Part shown: positions 1-6,278 of the stretch, in pieces
Layout: each line of letters begins with the position of its first letter
Numbering within the stretch: the stretch's first letter is position 1
Assembly (NCBI GenBank): GCA_013138705.1
Contig: WTCF01000002.1
Coordinates: 1 to 6,278 of the forward strand
Origin: Deltaproteobacteria bacterium
Lineage (GTDB): Bacteria > Desulfobacterota > Dissulfuribacteria > Dissulfuribacterales > UBA3076
Reading direction: 5' to 3'
Length of the DNA: 6,278 nucleotides
Notes under the pieces: generated by a model
What the model saw: the letters and a program-made list of their open reading frames with translations, nothing else
Database searches by the model: none
What the model was told of the DNA's origin: nothing
Made by a program: the position numbers and the translations under genes

Positions 1-127
1 ACAAAGCCAATAAGAACCAAATTCCCGGCCCTACACTGAACTTGACCCTATATCCTAAGAGGACGTGGTCAGAAGTATTTTCAAAGGCAACCGACTTAGA
101 ATTAGATGAAAGAGGACAAACCTCCAA
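1..127 (-). CDS. Candidate partial N-terminus of a membrane protein, runs off window
   Basis: Downstream of nuoN one minus-strand frame is open from just after a TAG (160-158) to the window edge. From the only usable start, TTG at 127, it gives 42 residues: a polar stretch (PLSSNSKSVAFENTSDHV), then GYRVKFSVGPGIWFLLAL, which looks like a basic cytosolic edge entering a membrane helix. That pattern faintly recalls the N-terminus of DUF58-type membrane proteins, but this is a weak resemblance and I give no gene name. The start is a problem: TTG has no Shine-Dalgarno site at normal distance, since AAGGA at 148-144 is 16 nt away. That AAGGA is instead 8 nt before ATG 135 in another frame, which yields only 26 codons (135 to 55, MLHWRFVLFHLILSRL and on). 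The frame may be a real gene start, a decayed gene, or chance. Confidence 0.3.
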   Translation of the reverse strand, partial: MEVCPLSSNSKSVAFENTSDHVLLGYRVKFSVGPGIWFLLAL

Positions 128-148
128 TGCAACATCCGGGTGGTCCTT

Positions 149-174
149 CTTCCTGTGCTAGTGTATAGCAGAAG
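149..174 (-). repeat. Imperfect hairpin just after nuoN
   Basis: About 10 nt past the nuoN stop the minus strand can fold as CTTC-TGCT, loop ATACACT, then AGCA-(CAG bulge)-GAAG: eight pairs with a 3-nt bulge. No T-run follows, so it is not a classical intrinsic terminator. It could be a 3' end or processing structure, or chance. It abuts a purine-rich AGGAAGAAGGA (154-144) that could act as a ribosome site. Confidence 0.25.
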
Positions 175-184
175 TCAACTGTTG

Positions 185-1729
185 CTAGAAGACCATGGAG
201 AGGCTTTGCTGGGCAACATTAGCCACTTGTGACAGCCCTTCGGGTAATATTCCAAAATACATGATTCCCAGAGCAGCGGCAATCAGTGCGATCATTGAAG
301 GAACGCCGACTCTGCCGGCCACTATCTCCCTGGACGGCTCAACCATATACAGCATCCATATCACCCGCAGGTAGTAATAGGCCCCGATAACACAGGTCAA
401 AATACCCAGGGCTGCAAGCACGAAATACCCTTCTTTTATGGCCGCTGCGAACAAGTAGAACTTACCGATAAAACCGGCAGTGGGAGGAAGCCCCGCCATG
501 GAAACCAGGAACAGGGCCATCATGAAACTGAGAGCAGGATACTTGAACCCCAACCCCTTGTAATCGTCCAGGGTCTGTGCCTTTCCTTCCTGGCCATCCA
601 ACAGATAGACCACACCAAAGGCCCCCATATTCATCAAGGTATACGCAAAGAGATAGAACAGCACACCCATGCGGCCTTCATCATTTGCTGCAAGAATCCC
701 CAAGACCATGTACCCGGCATGGGCTATAGAGGAATACGCCAGCATACGCTTCACGTTCTGTTGGGACACTGCAACCAGGTTGCCCACAAACATGGTAATA
801 AGGGCCAGCCACCACAGCAGGGGTTTCCAGTATGCTGCCAAGGCTGCCAGGTTGACCGTGGATTGAAACTCAGGTTGACCGCTGTGCGCAAGAATCGGAG
901 TAAAAGTAACATACAAGAGCTTGATAAATATCCCAAAGGCCCCTGCCTTCACCGCTGTCGCCATGAACCCGGTTATAATCGCAGGACTACCCTCATACAC
1001 ATCAGGGGTCCACATATGGAAGGGTACAAGGGCCATTTTGAAGAACAACCCTGACATCAGCATAGCCATAGCAACAAGCACCCCCGGGTTCTCAAGAAGA
1101 GGACCTGTGGACAGCACTTGAGCAATCTTTGTGATATTGATAGTACCGGTCAATCCATAAATCAGTGCAACCCCGAAAAGGAAGAACGCAGACCCAAAGC
1201 TCCCAAGAAGGAAATACTTAAGGGCCCCCTCCTGTGACTTCCTGTCGTTCTTCAGGAATGCAGCCAGGACATATACAGACAGGGACATCACCTCAAGAGC
1301 AATGAACATCATGAGCAGATCAACCGACTGGACCATGGCTATGGTGCCATAAACCGCAAACAAAAGCAGTATGAAATATTCTGATCTAACCAGTTTATTG
1401 TTCCGCAAATAGCCTATACTCATAAGGCTCGCGAATATACCTGCCATCAAGACTATGGCCGACACGAATATAGAAAACTTCTCTGCAGAGAAGACATCCA
1501 CCAGGACTATTTCGTTGAGTGTCCACTCCTGGGAAATCATGTACCACAAAGCGACCAAAAAGCTCAGAGCAGTAAGCCAACCCATTGTTGCTACATGGGC
1601 CGGTTTCTCATCTGTTGAAAGCCAAAGATCAACAAAAATAAGCACTAGCCCGGCAATAAGGAGGATTATCTGTCCACCAGCTACCTGCCATAGCTGACTC
1701 AGGCTAAAGGAAAAACCAAGGTCGCTCAT
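185..1729 (-). CDS. nuoN: NADH-quinone oxidoreductase subunit N
   Basis: NuoN (ND2 homologue) is the proximal antiporter-like proton channel of complex I, next to NuoK in the membrane arm. I place the start at ATG 1729 (514 residues) because an ideal AAGGAG lies 8 nt upstream; the ATG at 1735 (516 residues, TAATG overlap with nuoM) has only 2 nt spacing. Numbering from 1729, the TM5 glutamate is E146 in FIALEVMSLSVYVLAAF, the lysine after it is K171 in GALKYFLLGSF, and TM7 lysine is K231 in FFKMALVPFHMWTPDVYEGSP. K261 lies in ATAVKAGAFG, and TM12 lysine K423 in GLPPTAGFIGKFYLF. The loop motif WTPDVYEGSP in place of the NuoM/NuoL WLPDA motif is diagnostic of NuoN. Other core motifs are QNVKRMLAYSSIAHAGY and YLFAYTLMNMGAFG. 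Length is slightly above E. coli NuoN (485). It ends at TAG and is the last recognisable nuo gene. Confidence 0.98.
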   Translation of the reverse strand: MSDLGFSFSLSQLWQVAGGQIILLIAGLVLIFVDLWLSTDEKPAHVATMGWLTALSFLVALWYMISQEWTLNEIVLVDVFSAEKFSIFVSAIVLMAGIFASLMSIGYLRNNKLVRSEYFILLLFAVYGTIAMVQSVDLLMMFIALEVMSLSVYVLAAFLKNDRKSQEGALKYFLLGSFGSAFFLFGVALIYGLTGTINITKIAQVLSTGPLLENPGVLVAMAMLMSGLFFKMALVPFHMWTPDVYEGSPAIITGFMATAVKAGAFGIFIKLLYVTFTPILAHSGQPEFQSTVNLAALAAYWKPLLWWLALITMFVGNLVAVSQQNVKRMLAYSSIAHAGYMVLGILAANDEGRMGVLFYLFAYTLMNMGAFGVVYLLDGQEGKAQTLDDYKGLGFKYPALSFMMALFLVSMAGLPPTAGFIGKFYLFAAAIKEGYFVLAALGILTCVIGAYYYLRVIWMLYMVEPSREIVAGRVGVPSMIALIAAALGIMYFGILPEGLSQVANVAQQSLSMVF

Positions 1730-1734
1730 ATTCA

Positions 1735-3309
1735 TTACTCCTTAGCCGCACTCACAGATAAAGGCGTCTTGTCAACAAAGGCATGATGCTCTACAACCGC
1801 ACCGGGGGACGCTGGTGCAGAGATCTTGACCTGACTGATAAAGTGATCCACTGAGGTATGCATCTTGCTCAGGAAGAAATTGGGAAACAGGCCTATCCAG
1901 AATACCAGCGCAACCAGAGGCATGAGATACGCCATTTCTCTGAGGTTCAAGTCCTTAAGTTTTTCGTTCTTGGGGTTTGAGATCCTACCGAAAAAGACCC
2001 TCTGATACATCCAGAACATATAAATTGCCCCAAGGACCACACCGGTAGCTGCCAATACAGCAGCAGCCTTGTTCACTTCAAAGACCCCTAACAGGATAAG
2101 AAACTCACCAATAAACCCGTTAGTAGTGGGAAATCCCACACTTGACAGGGTTATAAGGAAAAAGATAGCGGAATAAATAGGCATCGGCCTGCAAATTCCT
2201 CCGTATTCCGCAATCATACGGGTATGGCGTCTTTCATAGACTACACCCACCAAGAGGAACAAGGCGCCGGTTGAAATGCCGTGGTTGATCATCTGGAGGA
2301 TCGACCCTTCCACGCCATGACGGTTCAAAACAAAAAGCCCGAGCATGCAGTAACCAAGGTGAGATACGGATGAATAAGCCACCAGTTTCTTGATATCCGG
2401 CTGAACCATGGCCACCATTGCCCCGTAAATAATGCCTATAATCGAAAGGACAATAATAAGCGGAGTAAAGAAGGCCGACCCATCAGGGAAAAGGGGCATT
2501 GCAAACCGGAAAAATCCATACGTGCCCATCTTCAGGAGAATACCTGCCAGAATCACTGACCCGGCAGTTGGTGCTTCAACGTGTGCATCCGGCAACCATG
2601 TATGGAATGGAAACATCGGGACCTTTATTGCAAATGCCAGGGCAAAGGCTGCGAAGAAGAGTATTTCATACGTCCTGGCCAGATCCGTATTATATAGAGA
2701 GAGCAGGTTGAATGTCAGCTCACCGGTTTGCTGATGATGAAAGTAAACAAGGCCGATGATACACACCAGCATGAGGAAGGAACCGACTGCAGTAAACAGG
2801 AAAAATTTGATTGCAGCATAGATCCTTCGTTCTCCGCCCCATACACCTATGATTAGCCACATGGGAATGAGCATAATTTCCCAGAATACATAGAACAGAA
2901 AGAGGTCCAGAGATACAAATGTCCCGAGCATTGCTGTCTCAAGGACCAGCATCGCAATCTGGAACTCCTTAACCCTTTTTGTAATGGCCGCCCAAGTGGA
3001 GAGGATTGTAAGCGGAGTAAGAAAGGTAGTCAAAAGTACAAGCCAGAATGCGAGACCATCCAAACCCATAAAATAGGTAATGCCATAGCTAGGGATCCAT
3101 GTATGTTTCTCTAGGAACTGAAACCCTGCCACGTCCGGATCGAAATCAAAGTACAATCTCAGCGAAACAATAAACACTAATGTGGATATTACCATTGATA
3201 CCCAGCGGATGGCATTCTTCCCTGATTCACTCCGCTGTGGAATAAAGAGAATAGCCAGCACTCCCAACAGGGGTAAGAAGGTTACATAGGTTAATATGGG
3301 AGCATTCAT
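1735..3309 (-). CDS. nuoM: NADH-quinone oxidoreductase subunit M
   Basis: NuoM (ND4 homologue) is the middle antiporter-like proton channel of complex I. Its 524 residues compare with 509 in E. coli. Visible signatures are [20 protein letters not shown] (81-100); [19 protein letters not shown] (137-155) with the TM5 glutamate E144; [20 protein letters not shown] (226-245) with TM7 lysine K229; and [15 protein letters not shown] (255-269) with K260. Further on are SSVSHLGY (313-320), [11 protein letters not shown] (341-351) with H343, and GFIGEFLIL (398-406) with E402. The TM12 glutamate, where NuoL and NuoN have lysine, is the feature that separates NuoM from its paralogues, so the assignment is firm. 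The last 35 or so residues form a hydrophilic tail ([13 protein letters not shown] and on) beyond the family core, which I take as harmless length variation. The stop TAA overlaps an ATG of nuoN as TAATG, and the nuoN ribosome site lies within the last codons of nuoM. Confidence 0.98.
   Translation of the reverse strand: MNAPILTYVTFLPLLGVLAILFIPQRSESGKNAIRWVSMVISTLVFIVSLRLYFDFDPDVAGFQFLEKHTWIPSYGITYFMGLDGLAFWLVLLTTFLTPLTILSTWAAITKRVKEFQIAMLVLETAMLGTFVSLDLFLFYVFWEIMLIPMWLIIGVWGGERRIYAAIKFFLFTAVGSFLMLVCIIGLVYFHHQQTGELTFNLLSLYNTDLARTYEILFFAAFALAFAIKVPMFPFHTWLPDAHVEAPTAGSVILAGILLKMGTYGFFRFAMPLFPDGSAFFTPLIIVLSIIGIIYGAMVAMVQPDIKKLVAYSSVSHLGYCMLGLFVLNRHGVEGSILQMINHGISTGALFLLVGVVYERRHTRMIAEYGGICRPMPIYSAIFFLITLSSVGFPTTNGFIGEFLILLGVFEVNKAAAVLAATGVVLGAIYMFWMYQRVFFGRISNPKNEKLKDLNLREMAYLMPLVALVFWIGLFPNFFLSKMHTSVDHFISQVKISAPASPGAVVEHHAFVDKTPLSVSAAKE
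1738..1743 (-). promoter_or_regulatory. Shine-Dalgarno site of nuoN, inside the end of nuoM
   Basis: AAGGAG on the minus strand makes up the last two sense codons of nuoM (AAG GAG, then TAA). It is 2 nt from the ATG at 1735 and 8 nt from the in-frame ATG at 1729. Standard spacing therefore points to the second ATG as the main start. Confidence 0.65.
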
Positions 3310-3315
3310 AATCTA

Positions 3316-3321
3316 CCCTTC
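3316..3321 (-). promoter_or_regulatory. Shine-Dalgarno site of nuoM
   Basis: GAAGGG on the minus strand lies 6 nt before the nuoM ATG at 3309. The rest of the 85-nt gap after the nuoL stop (3310-3394) shows no convincing promoter, hairpin with T-run, or small ORF. Confidence 0.55.
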
Positions 3322-3394
3322 GATCCTTTTGTTTTATTACACTCCATAACTGCTCTTTCCCGGCCCTGTTCCATAAAATAAAATCCAGCCATTT

Positions 3395-5371
3395 TTACAC
3401 AATGAAAAACCAGAGCATTACAACAAGTCCAAGGACCATAAATGCCCCGTAGGTCTGCACATAACCATTATGGACCAGCCTTAACGCACCTGATCCCCTT
3501 TGTACCCACCATGCCTGTCCATTCGCTCCTATGTCGTCGATGATGAACGCATCCACGAACTTCCAGAAGAACATTGAGAGATAATAAAACGGAAGGACAA
3601 TCACATAGTAGTATATTTCATCAACATAGTATTTGTTATAGACAAGCTTGTGATATATGGAATAGGTCTCGGCAAGCTTTTTGGGAAGTACGTCAGCACG
3701 ACGAATATATATATGATAGGCCAGGGAAATACCGCCAATGGCAACAGCCACCGAGCCGGCCATAAGGACCCACTCTACAACGATGGAATGGTGTTGCACT
3801 CCAGCGTAGGCAGCAATTATTTCATGTGAGTTGGCAAATACCGGCTCAAAGAAATTTTCCATGACATTGGGTACATGGCCAAAGAGGTTGCCGATTATAT
3901 GCGGTATGCCTAACCATCCTCCAAATACTGCAAGAAAAGCCAGGATCATAAGGGGACCCGTCATGCTTAATGGCGATTCATGTAGGTGCTTGGCCTGTTC
4001 TTCAGTACCGCGGAACTTACCATGAAATGTCATGAAAATCAGCCTGAACATATAGAAAGCCGTTATTCCAGCGGCAAGAACGCCGATAAACCAGACTATC
4101 TTACCTACAACAGGATAATACGGGAACGTGAAGGCCTTCCACAGGATCTCGTCCTTACTGAAGAACCCTGCAAAAGGAGGAATACCTGCAATCGCTATGG
4201 TTGCAAAAAGCATGGTGATATATGTGATGGGTATCTTCTTCCAAAGGCCCCCCATGCTCCTCATATCCTGATCCCCGCCCATGGCATGAATTACAGAACC
4301 GGCGCAAAGGAACAAGCAAGCCTTGAAAAAGGCGTGGGTCATGAGATGAAATATGCCTGCCCCGTATGCAGCCACACTCACACCTATGAACATATATCCC
4401 AACTGACTTACAGTAGAGTAGGCAAGTACCCTCTTGATATCGTTCTGCAGGATACCAATGGTTGCCGCAATAAATGCAGTGGCCGCAGACATTAATACCA
4501 AAACCAGTAACGCAGTGGGAGCAAGGGTGAAAAGAACATTGGTCCTTGCTACCATATAGACACCGGCGGTCACCATTGTGGCAGCATGGATGAGTGCTGA
4601 AACCGGCGTCGGGCCAGCCATTGCATCCGGGAGCCAGACAAACAAGGGGATCTGTGCTGATTTCCCGGTTGCTCCCAGGAAAAGCAAAAGGCATATAGCT
4701 ATCATTACCGGCGAGTTCATAGCCATCATCCCACTCTCATACATGTGAGCTGCCTTTGGGAATACATCAAGATAAGACAGGGAACCAAAAGTAATAAAAA
4801 TCAGGAACATGCCAAGGAGAAAACCAAAGTCTCCAATCCGGTTAACGATAAAGGCCTTTTTACCCGCATCTGCATTCACGTTCTCTTTGTACCAGAAACC
4901 GATCAACAGATAGGAGGCAAGACCTACGCCCTCCCAGCCGACAAACATCACTACATAGTTGGAACCCATGACCAGCATTATCATGAAAAACACAAACATA
5001 TTCAGGTAAGAGAAGAACCTCCAGGCTGCCTCATCATGTGCCATGTAACCTGTGCTGTATATATGAATAACAAAACTCACGCCGGTAACCACGAGGACCA
5101 TCACAGCGGAAAGCGGATCAATCATCAAGGAAACATCTATATTCAGATTGCCTACGGTCATCCAATTCCATAAGACCTGCACGAGCAACCTGTCTTCAGC
5201 CGGGCTGCATGCCAATTGGTACACGGCCAGAATGGAAAATAGAAAGGCCAGGCCTATACTGGAACAGCCAATGCAGAAAACAGCGGATTTCCCGATCTTT
5301 TGCCCTAACAGGCCATTAATCAGAAATCCTATAAAAGGCAGTAATGGTATGAGAAACAGATAACCTTCCAT
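3395..5371 (-). CDS. nuoL: NADH-quinone oxidoreductase subunit L
   Basis: NuoL (ND5 homologue) is the distal antiporter-like proton channel of complex I, in the inner membrane. At 658 residues it is somewhat longer than E. coli NuoL (613). In order it shows an N-terminal complex I region with DPLSAVMVLVVTGVS (85-99), then the proton-channel core. That core has GWEGVGLASYLLIGFW (145-160) with the TM5 glutamate E147; NRIGDFG (177-183) with D181; TGKSAQIPLFVWLPDAM (235-251) with TM7 lysine K237; and PTPVSALIHAATMVTAGVY (254-272) with H262. It continues with THAFFKACLF (345-354) with H346 and K350, and GFFSKDEIL (402-410) with TM12 lysine K406. The C-terminus has NKYYVDEIYY (579-588), where the long lateral helix normally begins, and a final membrane helix near 638-657. 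The lateral helix braces NuoM and NuoN in known structures. Start ATG has GGGAG 6 nt upstream; stop is TAA. All channel residues I could align are present, so it looks functional. Confidence 0.98.
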   Translation of the reverse strand: MEGYLFLIPLLPFIGFLINGLLGQKIGKSAVFCIGCSSIGLAFLFSILAVYQLACSPAEDRLLVQVLWNWMTVGNLNIDVSLMIDPLSAVMVLVVTGVSFVIHIYSTGYMAHDEAAWRFFSYLNMFVFFMIMLVMGSNYVVMFVGWEGVGLASYLLIGFWYKENVNADAGKKAFIVNRIGDFGFLLGMFLIFITFGSLSYLDVFPKAAHMYESGMMAMNSPVMIAICLLLFLGATGKSAQIPLFVWLPDAMAGPTPVSALIHAATMVTAGVYMVARTNVLFTLAPTALLVLVLMSAATAFIAATIGILQNDIKRVLAYSTVSQLGYMFIGVSVAAYGAGIFHLMTHAFFKACLFLCAGSVIHAMGGDQDMRSMGGLWKKIPITYITMLFATIAIAGIPPFAGFFSKDEILWKAFTFPYYPVVGKIVWFIGVLAAGITAFYMFRLIFMTFHGKFRGTEEQAKHLHESPLSMTGPLMILAFLAVFGGWLGIPHIIGNLFGHVPNVMENFFEPVFANSHEIIAAYAGVQHHSIVVEWVLMAGSVAVAIGGISLAYHIYIRRADVLPKKLAETYSIYHKLVYNKYYVDEIYYYVIVLPFYYLSMFFWKFVDAFIIDDIGANGQAWWVQRGSGALRLVHNGYVQTYGAFMVLGLVVMLWFFIV

Positions 5372-5377
5372 GAATAG

Positions 5378-5382
5378 CTCCC
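5378..5382 (-). promoter_or_regulatory. Shine-Dalgarno site of nuoL
   Basis: GGGAG on the minus strand lies 6 nt before the nuoL ATG at 5371. This is good spacing and supports that start. Confidence 0.6.
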
Positions 5383-5393
5383 TACATAGACAG

Positions 5394-5407
5394 GGTGTTT
5401 ATACACC
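5394..5407 (-). repeat. Small inverted repeat in the nuoK-nuoL gap
   Basis: The minus strand reads GGTGT-ATAA-ACACC, a perfect 5-bp stem with a 4-nt loop, about 22 nt upstream of the nuoL ATG. A T-run precedes the stem in the direction of transcription rather than following it, so it does not have the form of an intrinsic terminator for this operon. Just downstream, CCCT (5395-5392) could pair with AGGG (5383-5380), which overlaps the nuoL ribosome site; the two pairings compete for the same C residues. It may be a weak mRNA-structure element or chance. Confidence 0.3.
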
Positions 5408-5437
5408 AAAAAACATAATTAGCTGAATAAGTATTCT

Positions 5438-5740
5438 TTACCATTTCAATACATTAAACCTGGTTATATCCACCTCCCGCACATGCCGGAAGAGCGCTAT
5501 TAATATCGCAAGGCCTACAGCAACCTCAGCCGCAGCCACTGCAAAAATAAAAAGGACCATAACCTGCCCTGCCATATCGCCCATAAAATTTGAAAAGGCC
5601 ACCAGCATGAGATTTACTGCATTGAGCATAAGCTCAATAGACATGAACAGGATTAAGGCATTTCTCCTTGTACAAAAGCCGATGGTCCCCAAGCCAAAGA
5701 GTATTGATGACAAAACTATATAGTGTGTGAGCGATGCCAT
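5438..5740 (-). CDS. nuoK: NADH-quinone oxidoreductase subunit K
   Basis: NuoK (ND4L homologue, related to MrpC) is a small inner-membrane subunit of complex I with three helices. It carries two buried glutamates needed for coupling electron transfer to proton pumping. The protein is exactly 100 residues, the same length as E. coli NuoK. Both glutamates fall at the E. coli positions: E36 in [13 protein letters not shown] (TM2) and E72 in [14 protein letters not shown] (TM3). The N-terminus [18 protein letters not shown] and the RRN turn at 25-27, before TM2, are also typical. The ATG has a good Shine-Dalgarno site 5 nt upstream. It lies 11 nt after nuoJ and 66 nt before nuoL, in the standard order. 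No defect is visible. Confidence 0.98.
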   Translation of the reverse strand: MASLTHYIVLSSILFGLGTIGFCTRRNALILFMSIELMLNAVNLMLVAFSNFMGDMAGQVMVLFIFAVAAAEVAVGLAILIALFRHVREVDITRFNVLKW

Positions 5741-5745
5741 TCAGC

Positions 5746-5750
5746 CCTCT
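5746..5750 (-). promoter_or_regulatory. Shine-Dalgarno site of nuoK
   Basis: AGAGG on the minus strand, within a GAGAGGG run, sits 5 nt before the nuoK ATG. It occupies most of the 11-nt gap after the nuoJ stop, which suits reinitiation by ribosomes finishing nuoJ. Confidence 0.6.
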
Positions 5751-5751
5751 C

Positions 5752-6258
5752 TTAAAGTTTCTTCTTGCATAGATATATCCCGCCAATCAGTGCTACAAGC
5801 AGGAGTACGGATACGACTTCAAAATGAAGCAAAAAGTCCCGGAAAAACAAATCACCAAACATCGATGGGTCTCCGAATCCTTCAGGGAGTGCCTTCATAG
5901 ACACTATGTCAGACACGCCCTTTGTCCCGACTATTACGAGACCAATTAAACACAACCCAAGCAGGGCACCGAAGCCCCTGTATGAGACATTGGCCTGGAT
6001 AGCCGCCAACCTTTCACCCGGTGCCGTTAGAAGCATGATAACAAACACAACCAGGATCAGGATGGCCCCGGCATAAATGGCTACCTGGAAAATAGCGATC
6101 AACGGGGCATGCAGATGGAGATACAGGCTAGCAAGAGCAATAAAAACCGTAAGCAGTCCCATTGCACTGGGCAATGCGTCCCTTGCGGCTATGGTAAATA
6201 GCCCGGCCAGAACTGACATGCTGGCAAATACCCAGAAATATAGATCCATATCAATCAC
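5752..6258 (-). CDS. nuoJ: NADH-quinone oxidoreductase subunit J
   Basis: NuoJ (ND6 homologue) is an inner-membrane subunit of complex I. With NuoA, NuoK and NuoH it forms the region that links quinone reduction to the antiporter-like pumps. The 168 residues, close to the usual family length, are almost wholly hydrophobic, with about five predicted membrane helices. The most diagnostic stretch is TM3, around residues 57-77: FQVAIYAGAILILVVFVIML, with Y62 and G64 in the conserved QxxxYxGA pattern where known structures show a pi-bulge that changes with turnover. The C-terminal helix carries FEVVSVLLLVALIGGI (residues 146-161), also a family signature. The start is GTG at 6258, chosen for its AGAGGA site 5 nt upstream; the ATG three codons later (6249) is the alternative. 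The stop is TAA, and nuoK follows after 11 nt, implying co-transcription and probably coupled translation. Nothing appears truncated. Confidence 0.97.
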   Translation of the reverse strand: MIDMDLYFWVFASMSVLAGLFTIAARDALPSAMGLLTVFIALASLYLHLHAPLIAIFQVAIYAGAILILVVFVIMLLTAPGERLAAIQANVSYRGFGALLGLCLIGLVIVGTKGVSDIVSMKALPEGFGDPSMFGDLFFRDFLLHFEVVSVLLLVALIGGIYLCKKKL

Positions 6259-6278
6259 CCGATTCCTCTACATCTATA
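6251..6278 (-). CDS. Possible extreme 3' end of nuoI, cut by window edge
   Basis: Two minus-strand frames stay open from the right edge into the start of nuoJ. One would read IDVEESGD and stop at TGA (6253-6251), overlapping the nuoJ start by 8 nt. The other would read YRCRGIG and stop at TGA (6257-6255), giving a GTGA-type overlap. In canonical nuo operons the gene before nuoJ is nuoI, the 2x[4Fe-4S] ferredoxin-like subunit, and a short acidic tail would fit it. That is inference from gene order only: no cluster-binding cysteines lie in the window, and eight codons cannot identify a protein. The third frame is closed by stops. Confidence 0.25.
6264..6269 (-). promoter_or_regulatory. Shine-Dalgarno site of nuoJ (decides GTG start)
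   Basis: The minus strand reads AGAGGA here, 5 nt before the GTG at 6258-6256 and 14 nt before the in-frame ATG at 6249-6247. The spacing favours the GTG as the true nuoJ start. Confidence 0.6.

Noticed and set aside
22..32. The 11-mer TTCCCGGCCCT occurs here and again at 3357-3367
   Set aside because: Only two short copies, with no flanking similarity or common position relative to genes; likely chance.
719..1054. Plus-strand ORFs antisense to nuoN (also 669-866 and 921-1121)
   Set aside because: Short, overlapping one another in different frames and opposite a firmly identified gene; no independent support.
3310..3394. Possible internal promoter or terminator between nuoL and nuoM
   Set aside because: AT-rich stretches exist, but I found no paired -35/-10 boxes at normal spacing and no GC-rich stem with a T-run on the minus strand.
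3986..4495. A 169-codon plus-strand ORF antisense to nuoL
   Set aside because: It is antisense to well-conserved nuoL coding sequence, has no recognisable domain and no upstream signal; it is a shadow ORF.
4155..4694. A 179-codon cysteine- and histidine-rich minus-strand ORF inside nuoL
   Set aside because: It lies in a shifted frame of nuoL, over its most conserved channel motifs. The Cys/His richness is the expected out-of-frame reading of codons for small hydrophobic residues, and there is no plausible ribosome site or domain.
4745..5173. A 142-codon plus-strand ORF antisense to the nuoL N-terminal half
   Set aside because: Its low-complexity, charged composition mirrors hydrophobic codons on the other strand; no family resemblance.
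5394..5413. Hairpin plus homopolymer run before nuoL as an intrinsic terminator
   Set aside because: The T-run comes before the stem on the transcribed minus strand, and on the plus strand the stem is followed by A residues, so neither orientation fits a terminator.

Overview
The window is the 3' half of a bacterial complex I (type I NADH:quinone oxidoreductase, Nuo) operon. All of it is transcribed on the minus strand. Reading in the direction of transcription (right to left), the order is nuoJ - nuoK - nuoL - nuoM - nuoN, the canonical order of the last five genes in the E. coli-type nuo operon. Five membrane-subunit genes fill nearly the whole window. The upstream genes (nuoA to nuoI) would lie beyond the right edge; a possible last few codons of nuoI overlap the nuoJ start.

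The layout is tight. nuoJ and nuoK are 11 nt apart, and nuoM and nuoN meet at a TAATG junction. The nuoK-nuoL (66 nt) and nuoL-nuoM (85 nt) gaps are larger; they hold Shine-Dalgarno sites and, before nuoL, a small hairpin. I see no convincing internal promoter and no U-tailed terminator, so the genes probably share one transcript.

Together the products form the proton-pumping arm of complex I. NuoL, NuoM and NuoN are the three Mrp-antiporter-like channel subunits. NuoJ and NuoK belong to the fourth channel region (E-channel), which links the quinone site to the pumps. Every key residue I could locate is intact: NuoK E36 and E72; NuoL E147, K237 and K406; NuoM E144, K229, K260 and E402; and the TM5 Glu plus central lysines of NuoN. 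This argues for a functional proton-pumping complex. The electron-input module is outside the window, so whether NADH, F420H2 or ferredoxin is the donor cannot be told here.

The leftmost 184 bases, downstream of nuoN, are the only stretch without a confident gene. They contain an open minus-strand frame running off the window edge, which may be the N-terminus of an unrelated membrane protein but lacks a convincing start.

The organism is a bacterium with fairly balanced base composition, separate (unfused) nuoL/M/N genes and strong Shine-Dalgarno sites. From remembered family resemblance, the proteins recall Desulfobacterota, Nitrospirota or anammox-type Planctomycetota more than Enterobacteria, but the window alone does not settle the taxon. 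I found no mobile element, CRISPR array, RNA gene or new system; this is mostly an ordinary housekeeping region.
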